Source of the DNA: CAZFQG01 sp964520785
Lineage (GTDB): Bacteria; Planctomycetota; Planctomycetia; Pirellulales; Thermoguttaceae
Assembly: GCA_964520785.1 (NCBI GenBank)
Contig: CAZFQG010000001.1
Location: 38,194-102,193 of the forward strand
Length of the DNA: 64,000 nt
Reading direction: 5' to 3'
Shown here in pieces: positions 35,524 to 44,454 of this stretch. Both the position numbers and the translations under genes were made by a program. The notes under the pieces were generated by a model. That model was given only the letters and a program-made list of their open reading frames with translations, did no database searches and was not told the origin of the DNA. Every line of letters begins with the position of its first letter. The first letter of the stretch is position 1.

Positions 35524-35553
35524 TTGAGAAATCTGAATAAATTCAGCTACTAT
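35524..35553 (+). promoter_or_regulatory. Candidate promoter of the TPR gene
   Basis: TTGAGA at 35524-35529, an 18-bp spacer and TACTAT at 35548-35553, only ten bases before the ATG; the transcript would have almost no leader. A GAATAAATTC palindrome lies in the spacer. Confidence 0.35.
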
Positions 35554-35563
35554 CAGGTACACC

Positions 35564-38500
35564 ATGAGAAAAGTAAACGTCCGCCTGGTTGTGATTCTCG
35601 CCGTGATCATGTTCTTTCTGGGGGTAGGATTGATCGGTCTCTATTTTTTCCAGAACCACCGACACGCGAAGTTCTTTTTGAGCATGGCCGAGGCGAGGCT
35701 TCAAGAATGGGAGGTTCAGGTGGCCGCTCGCTCCAAGTCGGTGGAGGCTCCCAGGCCCAATCCCGAGCTAATCAGCCAAGCGATCGATTTCTACAATCGC
35801 TACTTGCGCCTGAATCCCAGTGATACGGATGTGCTGGCAAAGCTCGGAACCCTCTATTTGGATCACGGTGCCTTCGATACGGCGTTTTTCACGTTCGAGA
35901 GGGTTCTTCGACTTGATCCGGGCCATAGTGACGTCCGTCGCCAGACGATTCGCGCGGCCATGGGGATGCGGCCTCCTCGGACCAGAGATGCCCGGGATCA
36001 TTTGGAGAGCTTGCTGGAGGAGACGCCGGACGACGCGATGTTGTTGGATTCACTTGGCCAGTGCGCACAAGCCGATCAGGACTTCGATTCAGCGATTGCC
36101 TCGTACGAGAAGGCGATCGAGAGCGGTTCGAAGGAATTCGAAACATACCGAAGGCTCGCTCAGCTTTGCGTCCAAGAGTTGCGCGACCGGGAACAGGGGG
36201 ATGCGTACATGCAACAACTGGTCGATAGGAATTCGGACGACGCGACCGCGTTCGCCGTTCGGGCAAACTACTACCTTTTTTGCGCGGACCGTCCGGAAAC
36301 GAAGTCCAATGAACGGACTGAACTGGCGGAGAAGGCCCTGGCGGATGCTCGGAAGGCGTTGGAACTTGCTCCCGGCGATTTGGAGGCCCTGATCGTGGCC
36401 GCCGACGCGGCGAACCGTACCGGAGACAACGAACTTGGAATGCAGTATGGAAAGCAGCTCGTAGAGCTTTTTCCTGCTCGTTCCAACGGGTATCTGTCTA
36501 TCGCGGAGACGGAAGACCGTCGGGGGAATCGGGACGAAGCCGTTGCCTGGCTCCGGAAGGGGCTGGTTCCGACGGAAGAGTCTCTCTCCCTGCTTTGGGC
36601 ACTGGCCCAGTATCTGACCGAAGACAAGAAATTCGAGGAAGCCAGAGAAACTCTGGATCGGATTCGTCTGCGCAGCTTCGAAATGGAAAACCTCGCGATG
36701 CGCGCCTATACCGAATCACGCCTGAAGCATTCGGAAGCCTTCATGGAAGTGATGAAGGGAAATTGGAGAATCGCCAAGGACATGTTCGAGGCGAACCGCG
36801 CCAGCATCGCGGACAACCCGAGTCTCCTCAGACAGGCCGATTATTGGATCGCCAAGTGTTACGAGAACCTTGGGCGCGCCGAGCGGGCGCCCGAGATACT
36901 GGGACAATCCGAGGAATTGCGGGATACCCCTCAGGGCAAGCTGATGATCGCCCAATCGATGGCCCGAGTGGGACGGATCGACGAAGCACTTAGAATCTGT
37001 CAGGACGTACTCAGGAGCGAAAACCCGCCCAAGGGGGCGCTGCTCGAATTCGCCAGGTTGCTGATCCTGCGCAATCGTTCGCTGTCGAAGGACACCCAAG
37101 ACTGGAATGAGGTCTTCCGTGTCCTGGACCAAGCGGAAGAGGTCGATCCAGACCGGTATCAAATCGCCTTGTTGCGGGCGCAAACTTATCAGTCGATGGG
37201 CGAGATCGACGAGGCGCGGACGATTTTCGAAAACGCGATCGCCGTCGCGCCCAAAGAGACGGCCTTGCGAAGCCAGCAAATCATGCTGGAGATCGGCGAA
37301 AAGAATTGGGAAAAAGTCGAAGAGTTGCTTGATGCGTTCCATGCCGAGGTGGGTGATTCCGCTACGGCGCGGTTGGTGAAGGCGAATTACTTCCTTGCGC
37401 GGTACGAAAAGGACGCCGTTGAGCGCCTCAAGGAACTGGAAACGGGGATCGCGGAGTTGGACCCCGACGACCAATCGCGATTGCGCGAAGGGCTCGCGGC
37501 GATTTCGCGGCGAACGGGCGACGTCGAGTATTCCAGAACCCTCACCGAACGAATGGTTCAGGAGAACCCGCACGACTTGAGTACGCAGATCGCGCTTTTC
37601 GAATTGGAAAGCCGCGGCAAAGACCACGCGGCAATGAAAACGCGGCTGGAACGCGTTCGCGAGATCGAAGGAGAGGGTCCGTTTTGGCATTACCTTTCGG
37701 CCCTCTACCTGGTAACCGGATATCATGAGGCGCAGACCAGCGCGGGAGTATCCGAAAACAAGCCGGATCCGGCGGTTCTCGACGACGCGTTAAGACACCT
37801 CTCGGAGGCGGCCTTGGCTCGGCCCAAATGGGCGCCCCCTCTAGTCCTGACGGCGACGATCTACGACGAGAAGGGAAATCGCGAGCGGGCAATCGACTAT
37901 TTCGGCCGTGCGCTGACCTTGGGCGAACGCCGGCCGGATATCATCCGGCGACAGGTCGTCCTGTTATTCCAGGAGCAACGATTCGACGAGGCGGATCGCG
38001 TCATCAACATGCTGGGGGAGGACGAGATCAAGGAATCCGAGGAACTCACGCGTATATGGGCGGAAGTCAAGTTGCTCAGGCAGGAGTTCGAGAAGGCTCT
38101 CGAGTTGGCGGAGGTCTCGGCGAAGAACTCCGACGACTACCGTGACCATGTCTGGCTGGGGCGAATCTACGCCGCGATGGCGCGGCGCGCCGAGCAGGCG
38201 CGGGACAAAGACAAGGCGGAGAAGCTCACGGCCGAATCGGAACAATCCTTGATGAAGGCCCTGTCAATGAATCAGACCGACCCCCAGCCCTGGATCGCGC
38301 TGATCCAACTGCTCGTCTTGAAAAAAGACTCCGCCAAGGCGCGGGCGGTGATCGAAGAGGCGAAAGCGAAAGTGGACCCCGGTAGACTTTCGACCGCGCT
38401 GGTGGAAATGTATGAAATCGCCGGGGACTTCACCTCGGCGAACCGGCAGTTGATCGAAAAGCTGCAAGAAAACCCCGAGGACACCGCCATGGCGCGGAGG

Positions 38501-40018
38501 GCGGCCGAATTCTATCTGCGGCAGAACCGCCCGGGCGAGGCCAAGGTCATGCTCGAACGACTCATCGAGGGGAAGGAGACGCCTCCGAGCGACTTGGCCT
38601 GGGCACGCCGCCGTTTGGCCATGTTGCTGTTCGAAATAGGCGGGTATCAGAACTACCTGAAATCAGTGGCTTTGATCGATGCCAACCTCAAACTGGATCC
38701 AAACTCCCTCTTCGACCGCCGGATCAAGGCGCGCGCGATGGCGACCCGCGCCACGCGGAAGCAGCGAAAAGAGGCAATCGCCATGATCGAGGATCTTCTC
38801 AAGGGGGACCAGTCCGGAACGGCCGAGGACCGCTTCGTTCTGGCGCGGCTTTATCTGGCGGAGGAAAACTGGTCTAAAGCGAACGAGCAGATGCGGCAGC
38901 TTCTGGCGGTCGCCGGAGACAACCCCACCTATCTCGAGGTGTTTATCCGCGACCTCCTGCGCCGCGACGAAGGACGCGAGGCGGGGATGTGGGTCGATCA
39001 ACTGGAGAGGCTGGCGCCCAAATCGTATGCCACGGCCGATCTCAAAGCCCAGGTGCTCGCCGAAGAGGGAAAGACCGACGCCGCGGTGGCCATACTTAAT
39101 CGTTTCCTCGAACAGGACGATCCCGGGGGACCCGACGGCACCCAGCGGCTCCTCATGGTGGCCAGGACTTTGGAAGCCATCGGACGGCGCCTTAGCGAAC
39201 TGGGCCATGCCGCCGCGTCGCGCGGCGCCACGGCGGAAGCCGACGTGATGAATCGCGAAGCCGAGACGGTCAACCGCGAGGCGGAGGGAATGTACCGCCG
39301 GTACGTCCAAGCCCGGCCGGACGAGGAATTGGTCTTGGGGAGTTTTCTCGCCAAGAAGGGAGATATCGACAAGGCAATCGAGGTACTGGAAAACTCGTGG
39401 TCGAATACCAAGGTCCCCAGCCCGTCCTTGGGGGCGGCCGCGGTCGAGATGATCGTCGGAATCGACGCGACCGATTCCCAATTGGGAAGGATCGAAGAGG
39501 TCCTGAATAAGGCGCTGCGGGCACGAGATAACGCGGAGTCGCTCCTCCTGGCCAAGGCGGAACTCTACATTTCGCAGGGACGCGACCGGGACGCCGAGGA
39601 CATCTATCGCAAGGTTCTCGAAAAGAACCCCAACAATGTCGTGGCCTTGAACAATCTTGCGGTGTTTCTGGGCCACCGCGGGAAGGACCTGGACCAAGCC
39701 CTCGAAATGGTCAATAAGTCCATCGAACTGGCCGGCCCGGTCGGTTCCTTGCTCGATTCGCGAGCCACCGTATACCTGGGCATGGAGGAATGGGAGGCCG
39801 CGATCGATGATCTTCAGGAGGCCATTTCGGACTCCCCGACCGCGCCGCGGTATTTCCACCTGGCCGAGGCGCATTACGGATTCCAGGACATCATCGAGGC
39901 ACGAAAGGCCATGACGAAGGCCGAAAGCATGGGGCTGAGCAGAAAGGACCTGCGAAAGGTCGAAATTCCGAGATACGAAGCACTTCGGAAATCCCTCAGG
40001 GAGTCCGATTCCAACTGA
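35564..40018 (+). CDS. Giant membrane-anchored tetratricopeptide-repeat protein
   Basis: 1484 residues. A single N-terminal membrane segment (VVILAVIMFFLGVGLIGLYFF, residues ~8-28) anchors the protein, and the rest is almost entirely TPR-type helix pairs. Examples are AIDFYNRYLRLNPSDTDVLAKLGTLYLDHGAFDTAF near the start and AEDIYRKVLEKNPNNVVALNNLAVFLGHRGKDLDQALEMVNKSI near the end. No catalytic motif is visible. The orientation of the anchor suggests a periplasmic superhelix. Such proteins scaffold envelope or polysaccharide-export complexes; a link to the PEP-CTERM system is possible but not shown. A strong terminator follows at 40081. The gene stands alone, facing murA. Confidence 0.85.
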   Translation: MRKVNVRLVVILAVIMFFLGVGLIGLYFFQNHRHAKFFLSMAEARLQEWEVQVAARSKSVEAPRPNPELISQAIDFYNRYLRLNPSDTDVLAKLGTLYLDHGAFDTAFFTFERVLRLDPGHSDVRRQTIRAAMGMRPPRTRDARDHLESLLEETPDDAMLLDSLGQCAQADQDFDSAIASYEKAIESGSKEFETYRRLAQLCVQELRDREQGDAYMQQLVDRNSDDATAFAVRANYYLFCADRPETKSNERTELAEKALADARKALELAPGDLEALIVAADAANRTGDNELGMQYGKQLVELFPARSNGYLSIAETEDRRGNRDEAVAWLRKGLVPTEESLSLLWALAQYLTEDKKFEEARETLDRIRLRSFEMENLAMRAYTESRLKHSEAFMEVMKGNWRIAKDMFEANRASIADNPSLLRQADYWIAKCYENLGRAERAPEILGQSEELRDTPQGKLMIAQSMARVGRIDEALRICQDVLRSENPPKGALLEFARLLILRNRSLSKDTQDWNEVFRVLDQAEEVDPDRYQIALLRAQTYQSMGEIDEARTIFENAIAVAPKETALRSQQIMLEIGEKNWEKVEELLDAFHAEVGDSATARLVKANYFLARYEKDAVERLKELETGIAELDPDDQSRLREGLAAISRRTGDVEYSRTLTERMVQENPHDLSTQIALFELESRGKDHAAMKTRLERVREIEGEGPFWHYLSALYLVTGYHEAQTSAGVSENKPDPAVLDDALRHLSEAALARPKWAPPLVLTATIYDEKGNRERAIDYFGRALTLGERRPDIIRRQVVLLFQEQRFDEADRVINMLGEDEIKESEELTRIWAEVKLLRQEFEKALELAEVSAKNSDDYRDHVWLGRIYAAMARRAEQARDKDKAEKLTAESEQSLMKALSMNQTDPQPWIALIQLLVLKKDSAKARAVIEEAKAKVDPGRLSTALVEMYEIAGDFTSANRQLIEKLQENPEDTAMARRAAEFYLRQNRPGEAKVMLERLIEGKETPPSDLAWARRRLAMLLFEIGGYQNYLKSVALIDANLKLDPNSLFDRRIKARAMATRATRKQRKEAIAMIEDLLKGDQSGTAEDRFVLARLYLAEENWSKANEQMRQLLAVAGDNPTYLEVFIRDLLRRDEGREAGMWVDQLERLAPKSYATADLKAQVLAEEGKTDAAVAILNRFLEQDDPGGPDGTQRLLMVARTLEAIGRRLSELGHAAASRGATAEADVMNREAETVNREAEGMYRRYVQARPDEELVLGSFLAKKGDIDKAIEVLENSWSNTKVPSPSLGAAAVEMIVGIDATDSQLGRIEEVLNKALRARDNAESLLLAKAELYISQGRDRDAEDIYRKVLEKNPNNVVALNNLAVFLGHRGKDLDQALEMVNKSIELAGPVGSLLDSRATVYLGMEEWEAAIDDLQEAISDSPTAPRYFHLAEAHYGFQDIIEARKAMTKAESMGLSRKDLRKVEIPRYEALRKSLRESDSN

Positions 40019-40027
40019 TCGCGAGAA

Positions 40028-40047
40028 CCGGCGGCTTGTGCCGCCTT
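40028..40047 (+). other. GC hairpin just after the TPR gene
   Basis: GGCGGC (40030-40035) and GCCGCC (40040-40045) with a TTGT loop, 12 bases past the stop codon. It lacks a T tract; it may protect the 3' end or act with the next terminator. Confidence 0.4.
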
Positions 40048-40080
40048 GGTAGAGGAGTTCCTCTTCAATCTCCCCCCCTC

Positions 40081-40129
40081 GACGCCGGCGGCGGCCCCAT
40101 CCCTTCTTCCGCCGTCGGCGTCCTTTTTT
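40081..40129 (+). terminator. Rho-independent terminator of the TPR gene
   Basis: GACGCCGGCGGC (40081-40092) pairs with GCCGTCGGCGTC (40111-40122) with one G-T wobble, followed by C and six Ts (40124-40129). Confidence 0.8.
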
Positions 40130-40221
40130 GCCCAACCGCGAGAAAGAACCGGCGGCGAAGTCTTCCTGGGGCGGTGAACCACCCGACGCGCAAGGTTCGT
40201 TTCTCCTACGCACCGGATTCC

Positions 40222-41586
40222 CTAAAACGGCGCAACGGAAACGCGCCGTATGCTCGCTCCGAGAATCGCGAGCTTCTCGTCCAAAAGCTCATACCCCCGA
40301 TCGAGCTGTTCGATCCCGAGGATACGCGTGCGGCCCTCCGCCGCCAACCCCGCCAATACGAGGGCGGCCCCGGCGCGCAAGTCCGTAGTGACCACCTCCG
40401 CGCCGGACAATCGCGCAGGTCCATGAATGCTCGCGCCCCGTTTCGTCCGCGTGATATTCGCCCCCAGGCGGCGGAGTTCCGACACGTGGCCGAACCGGTC
40501 CGGAAAAACCCGGTCCCGAACCAGGCTCTTTCCCGAAGAAAGGCTCATCAACGCGGTCCACATGGCCTGAATGTCCGTCGGCACCTCGGGATAGGGCGCC
40601 GCCGCGACGGAGACGGGGCGAAGTGGTCCCGATGTACCGACCGTCACGCCGCGATCGTCCGCCTCGCAAGAGACGCCCGCCTTGGTCAAGTTTTCGAGAA
40701 TCGCGGTGAGGTGCAGAGACCGCGCGCCGACGGCGCGCACCCGACCGCGGGTGATCGCCCCGGCCAACAGAAACGTGGCGGCTTCGATCCGATCCGGGAG
40801 AATAGCGTAATCGCACCCGGCGAGTCGCTTCCCGCCGCGAACGCGCAGCGTACTCGATCCGAGCCCTTCGATCTTCGCTCCCATCGCGATGAGGAACCGG
40901 CCCAGATCGACGATTTCGGGTTCCTTGGCGGCGTGCAGGAGCGTCGTCGTCCCCTCGGCAAGGGTCGCCGCCATGAGTAGATTCGCGGTCCCCGTCACGC
41001 TGGTGCCGCGCGGACCGCGCAGCGATACGACCGCCCCGCGCAGTCGCCGTGCCTCCGCGACGACGACGCCGTTTCGCGAAAAAAACGTCGCCCCCATTCT
41101 TTGGAGTCCCGACAGATGCAGATCGATCGGCCGGTCGCCGATCGCGCATCCGCCGGGAAGCGGTATTTCCGCCCTGCCCCTCCGCGCCAGAAGCGGACCA
41201 AGGACGCACACGCCGGCACGCATTTTCCGAATCAAACCAGAAGAGGCGGTGACCGGCCGTGAATCGCGTGTCTCCAGGCAGAGCGTGCCGTCGCCGCCGG
41301 AATACGCCGCAATCCCCAATTCATTCAAGACCTTCAGGAGCATCGCCACATCCGCCAAGGCCGGGATATTCCTGATCCACACCGGTTCGCTTGCCAAGAT
41401 GGCGGCGGCCAAAATCGGCAACGCGGCGTTCTTGCCCCCTCCGATGGTGACCTCTCCGAAGAGCGGCCCAGCTCCAACGATCTCGAACGCACCAGCCCCA
41501 TACGAGCATCCCCTCCGCGGAAGCGGCGAGGAAGACGTCGCCGGCACGTCCGGCATCGGCAAACGGAGTTCGTCGGGCATTTCCAT
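40222..41586 (-). CDS. murA: UDP-N-acetylglucosamine 1-carboxyvinyltransferase
   Basis: 454 residues. It performs the first committed step of peptidoglycan precursor synthesis. Key features are GGGKNAALPI (49-58, UDP-GlcNAc-binding Lys/Asn), RKMRAGVCVLGPLLAR, the PLPGGCAIGDRPIDLHL loop with the PEP-reacting Cys147 (Asp in this position makes enzymes fosfomycin-resistant, so Cys predicts sensitivity), and the C-terminal TDLRAGAALVLAGL with the catalytic Asp/Arg block. It has about 30 extra N-terminal residues before the first strand; no clear ribosome-binding site marks the start, so an internal start is possible. It is monocistronic here, not in a mur/dcw cluster. Confidence 0.95.
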   Translation of the reverse strand: MEMPDELRLPMPDVPATSSSPLPRRGCSYGAGAFEIVGAGPLFGEVTIGGGKNAALPILAAAILASEPVWIRNIPALADVAMLLKVLNELGIAAYSGGDGTLCLETRDSRPVTASSGLIRKMRAGVCVLGPLLARRGRAEIPLPGGCAIGDRPIDLHLSGLQRMGATFFSRNGVVVAEARRLRGAVVSLRGPRGTSVTGTANLLMAATLAEGTTTLLHAAKEPEIVDLGRFLIAMGAKIEGLGSSTLRVRGGKRLAGCDYAILPDRIEAATFLLAGAITRGRVRAVGARSLHLTAILENLTKAGVSCEADDRGVTVGTSGPLRPVSVAAAPYPEVPTDIQAMWTALMSLSSGKSLVRDRVFPDRFGHVSELRRLGANITRTKRGASIHGPARLSGAEVVTTDLRAGAALVLAGLAAEGRTRILGIEQLDRGYELLDEKLAILGASIRRVSVAPF

Positions 41587-41818
41587 CGGGGCATTCTAGG
41601 GGGAAACGCCTTGAGGGTAAATGGAAGATTTCGAGTTCAGGTTCCACGGTCTCGCCCAAAAATCGACGGCCACCCGCTTGGAAGCAGGGGTGGCCGTGAT
41701 CGCCGCGGTGCTGTTGCCGAAACGAGGATACGCGCGGGTCATGTCGCCGAAATGGAAAGAACCGCGTGTTTTCTCGGCGCTCGACCGACCTCCGTTCGAT
41801 CTATTCGCCGCTCGCCTT

Positions 41819-43174
41819 TCAAACTTCTTTCGGAACGACGTACGGTTCTCGGTCTTGAGGTTCATTCAAAAGGCGGTTCGCTTCCGCATCATTCAGAATC
41901 TGCTCCGTCTTGGGGTCAATCCGGATCGGCCGACCGACCTGGTAGGAGGTTCGCGCCATCAGGCACAAGGCCGTGCTTTTGTGCCCTTCCTCGATGTCCG
42001 CGTTGAGAAGCTTGTGATCCCGCGCGCGAATGGCCTTCACCCAGTTCTGGAAGTGGGGCAAATCGGCCATCGTGTGGGTCTCGTCGAACTTGAAGGGACC
42101 CGGCTCGTTGTTTTGCCCCAGGAACGTCCGGTAGCTGGAGTAGTCCGGGAAAATCTGGTAGCCTTCGCTGCCGAAAAAGATCGTGCCGACCGGGAAACCG
42201 GGCTGGACGAAGGGGTACTTATCGCGAAAGCCGGCCTCGCTATTGGTGTACCACGAGCGATGCTCGTAGGTGAGCATCGGCTTGTCTCCCTCGAACTTGA
42301 AAGTGATCGCCATGTGCGTCGGGGAGGTTCGGTCGTCATCGTGGACGTATTTACCCCCAATCGCGCTGACAAGAACCGGGTGGTCGTTGATATCCAGCCC
42401 CCACCGCAGGATATCCAGCTCGTGCACCGCCTGATTGGCGAAGCATCCGCTGGAGAGTTCCAGGATCCAGTACCATCGGCGGTGCCAGAACTGGCTGTAG
42501 GGACGCATCGGCTTGGGACCGAGCCATTTGTCCCAATCGAGGCCTTTCGGCACTTCCGAGGGGGTGATCCGACCCAGGTTGCCCCGAATTTTGTAGTCGA
42601 GTCCGCGACCCATGTAAAGATCCCCGATGACTCCCTCCTTCATCTTTTGGATCCCTTCGCGGATGTTCGGGCTGGAGCGGTTTTGAGTTCCGTGCTGGAC
42701 CATGCGGTTGTACTTCCGCGCGGCGGCGACCATCTGCCGGCCTTCGAAGAGATTGTGCGTTCCCGGCTTTTCGACAAAGACGTCCTTTTCGGCCTGGCAG
42801 GCCCAGATCGTCGAGAGGGCGTGCCAGCGATCACCCAGGCTGATCGAGATGGCGTCGATCGACTTGTCGTCGAACATCTTGCGCATATCGTCGTAGGCGG
42901 TTAAGTTCAGGTCCTTAAGCGGATCGGTGTTTTGCGCCCGGGCGAGACTCGCTTCGTCGCAGTCGCAGACGGCGGTCATTTTGACGTTTTCGTCCGCCAT
43001 TTGCGCCAGGGCCGCGATATGGCAGTTCATCCGGCCGCCCAGACCCAAGAGGCCTACGCGGATTTGGTCGTTCGGGCTCCTTCCCTCCTGCGCGAAGGCG
43101 GGGACCGCGACCGCCGCCGCCCCGGCGGCGACGGCCGAGTTCTTAAGGAATTGACGTCGATTGGGATGGTTCAT
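41819..43174 (-). CDS. Gfo/Idh/MocA oxidoreductase with Tat signal
   Basis: 451 residues. The N-terminus NRRQFLKNSAVAAGAAAVAV is a twin-arginine signal. The Rossmann motif is VGLLGLGGRMNCH, and the EKP motif is intact (DVFVEKPGTHN). The GLDWDKWLGPKPMRPY block and the NQAVHELDILRWGL histidine region follow. AAGGAG precedes the ATG. It is closely similar in plan to the exported enzyme at 20625 but keeps the canonical EKP. It is expected to be exported with NAD(P) bound and to act on a sugar or glycan end; substrate unknown. It lies downstream of DUF1559 and a PEP-CTERM protein on the same strand. Confidence 0.9.
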   Translation of the reverse strand: MNHPNRRQFLKNSAVAAGAAAVAVPAFAQEGRSPNDQIRVGLLGLGGRMNCHIAALAQMADENVKMTAVCDCDEASLARAQNTDPLKDLNLTAYDDMRKMFDDKSIDAISISLGDRWHALSTIWACQAEKDVFVEKPGTHNLFEGRQMVAAARKYNRMVQHGTQNRSSPNIREGIQKMKEGVIGDLYMGRGLDYKIRGNLGRITPSEVPKGLDWDKWLGPKPMRPYSQFWHRRWYWILELSSGCFANQAVHELDILRWGLDINDHPVLVSAIGGKYVHDDDRTSPTHMAITFKFEGDKPMLTYEHRSWYTNSEAGFRDKYPFVQPGFPVGTIFFGSEGYQIFPDYSSYRTFLGQNNEPGPFKFDETHTMADLPHFQNWVKAIRARDHKLLNADIEEGHKSTALCLMARTSYQVGRPIRIDPKTEQILNDAEANRLLNEPQDREPYVVPKEV

Positions 43175-43308
43175 GGATGGGCTCCTTGGAGAGTCATTAT
43201 GGGGTTGAAAGGAATTGGCTGATGCTTCATCGTTCCGGCATGCATGTTTGCGCCGCGGCCGGCGACACTATTTCAATGTCGTCGGGGTGATACGCCCAAT
43301 GGCGCGGT

Positions 43309-44364
43309 TCAGTACGCCGACTTGTCCATCGGATTCCCGTCCTTGCGATTTCCCAGATCGCGGTGGACGGTTCGCGCGATTTCGTAGCTGATCGTTCGGA
43401 CGCTTCCATCGCACATGGTCATATTGAAGCCGCCGGGGTGCGCGGAACCGAAACGAAATCCGAATCCGTTGAAATCGCCGTAGCCCGGGCAATCCTGCAT
43501 CGGCAGTAACGCGAACGCGGCGTTTTCCTGGTTGACGTTGCTCCACGTCCACCGGAGTATGTCCTCGTTATCGCCCATGTACATGTTTTCGTTGTCGCCG
43601 TTGTCGATTCCGGTTTGGTAATGGTCCGGATTGAGGTACTTCTCGCCAACGAGATAGGTACACGACGTGCCGTCGGTGATTTCGGAAACCTTCGTTTCAC
43701 TGCCGACGAAGAAAACTCCATTGGCGGTGCTCTTCGCGGAATCGAAGACCGACTTCGCGGCTCCCGACTTCCAGTCGGCGTAGGTGTCCGGATTGCCCTT
43801 AATCGCGTAATAAGGGACCGACCCGCCATTGGCCGCGTAATCACTCCGCGCGACCAATTGTAGGGGCGCGGTCTGTCCGGTCATGCCCTCGCCGTAGGCG
43901 AACCGTGGTTGTCTCTGAAACGTGTCGAGTGTCCCGACCGGATAGGGTTTTGCCGTTCGGCGGCTGGGACAGTGCATTCCACTGATCGGGATCTCGACCA
44001 TCGACTTGGCGATGTTCCGCGCATCAATCATTCGGTCCTGCCCCGCGAGCATTTGATGTATGTCCTCGTGCTCGATGTAGGGAAGGATGTTGAAAATCCA
44101 CCCTCCCGGCTGGCTCTGGCCGTAACCGACATCCGGCGAACCGATCCACCACCACCCCCAGCCGCTCGTCGGAAAGAACCCGTGCGCCGACTCGTGATTC
44201 AGCATCGCGACGCCGATCTGCTTCAAGTGGTTCGTGCATTGCATCCGCCGCGCCGCCTCCCTCGCGGCTTGGACCGCCGGCAGCAGCAAAGCGATGAGAA
44301 TCCCGATGATCGCGATCACGACCAGCAGTTCGACGAGGGTAAAACCGTTCTTCTTTGGCATCAT
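43309..44364 (-). CDS. DUF1559 protein with prepilin-type N-terminus
   Basis: 351 residues. MMPKKNGFTLVELLVVIAI and LLLPAVQAAREAARRMQC are the classic family start; the end carries HPGGFNMTMCDGSVRTISYEIA (H-X9-DG). The core includes SDYAANGG and SEITDGTSCTYLVGEKYL, shared blocks of the family. GGAGG lies six bases upstream of ATG 44364. It follows the double PEP-CTERM gene after a strong hairpin at 44390-44417. Probably a pseudopilin-like envelope component; role unknown. Unlike the copy at 4756, no sigma-54 site is visible upstream. Confidence 0.9.
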   Translation of the reverse strand: MMPKKNGFTLVELLVVIAIIGILIALLLPAVQAAREAARRMQCTNHLKQIGVAMLNHESAHGFFPTSGWGWWWIGSPDVGYGQSQPGGWIFNILPYIEHEDIHQMLAGQDRMIDARNIAKSMVEIPISGMHCPSRRTAKPYPVGTLDTFQRQPRFAYGEGMTGQTAPLQLVARSDYAANGGSVPYYAIKGNPDTYADWKSGAAKSVFDSAKSTANGVFFVGSETKVSEITDGTSCTYLVGEKYLNPDHYQTGIDNGDNENMYMGDNEDILRWTWSNVNQENAAFALLPMQDCPGYGDFNGFGFRFGSAHPGGFNMTMCDGSVRTISYEIARTVHRDLGNRKDGNPMDKSAY

Positions 44365-44389
44365 TTCATTCCTCCACCTTGAGGGATAT

Positions 44390-44417
44390 GCGCTTCCGGA
44401 CCGCGGCCCGGAAGCGC
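44390..44417 (-). other. Strong intercistronic hairpin
   Basis: A perfect 10-bp stem, GCGCTTCCGG (44390-44399) with CCGGAAGCGC (44408-44417), loop of 8. It lies between the PEP-CTERM stop and the DUF1559 ribosome-binding site and lacks a T tract, so it may stabilise the upstream mRNA or attenuate read-through. Confidence 0.5.
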
Positions 44418-44454
44418 GAAAAGCCTCAGCGGAAACCGTTCATCCGTCATCGAG

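Larger units (their letters stand above)
34899..35563. other. Intergenic region with MITE-like element and two promoters
   Basis: 665 bases without a gene. It contains the minus-strand ceramidase-like promoter, a 105-bp IS630-type MITE, a small CCCCT/AGGGG hairpin near 35145, an isolated TATAAT at 35283-35288 with no good -35, and the promoter of the TPR gene. Confidence 0.6.

Noticed and set aside
35206..35610. 134-codon minus-strand frame before the TPR gene
   Set aside because: Random composition and it runs into the TPR start; treated as intergenic.
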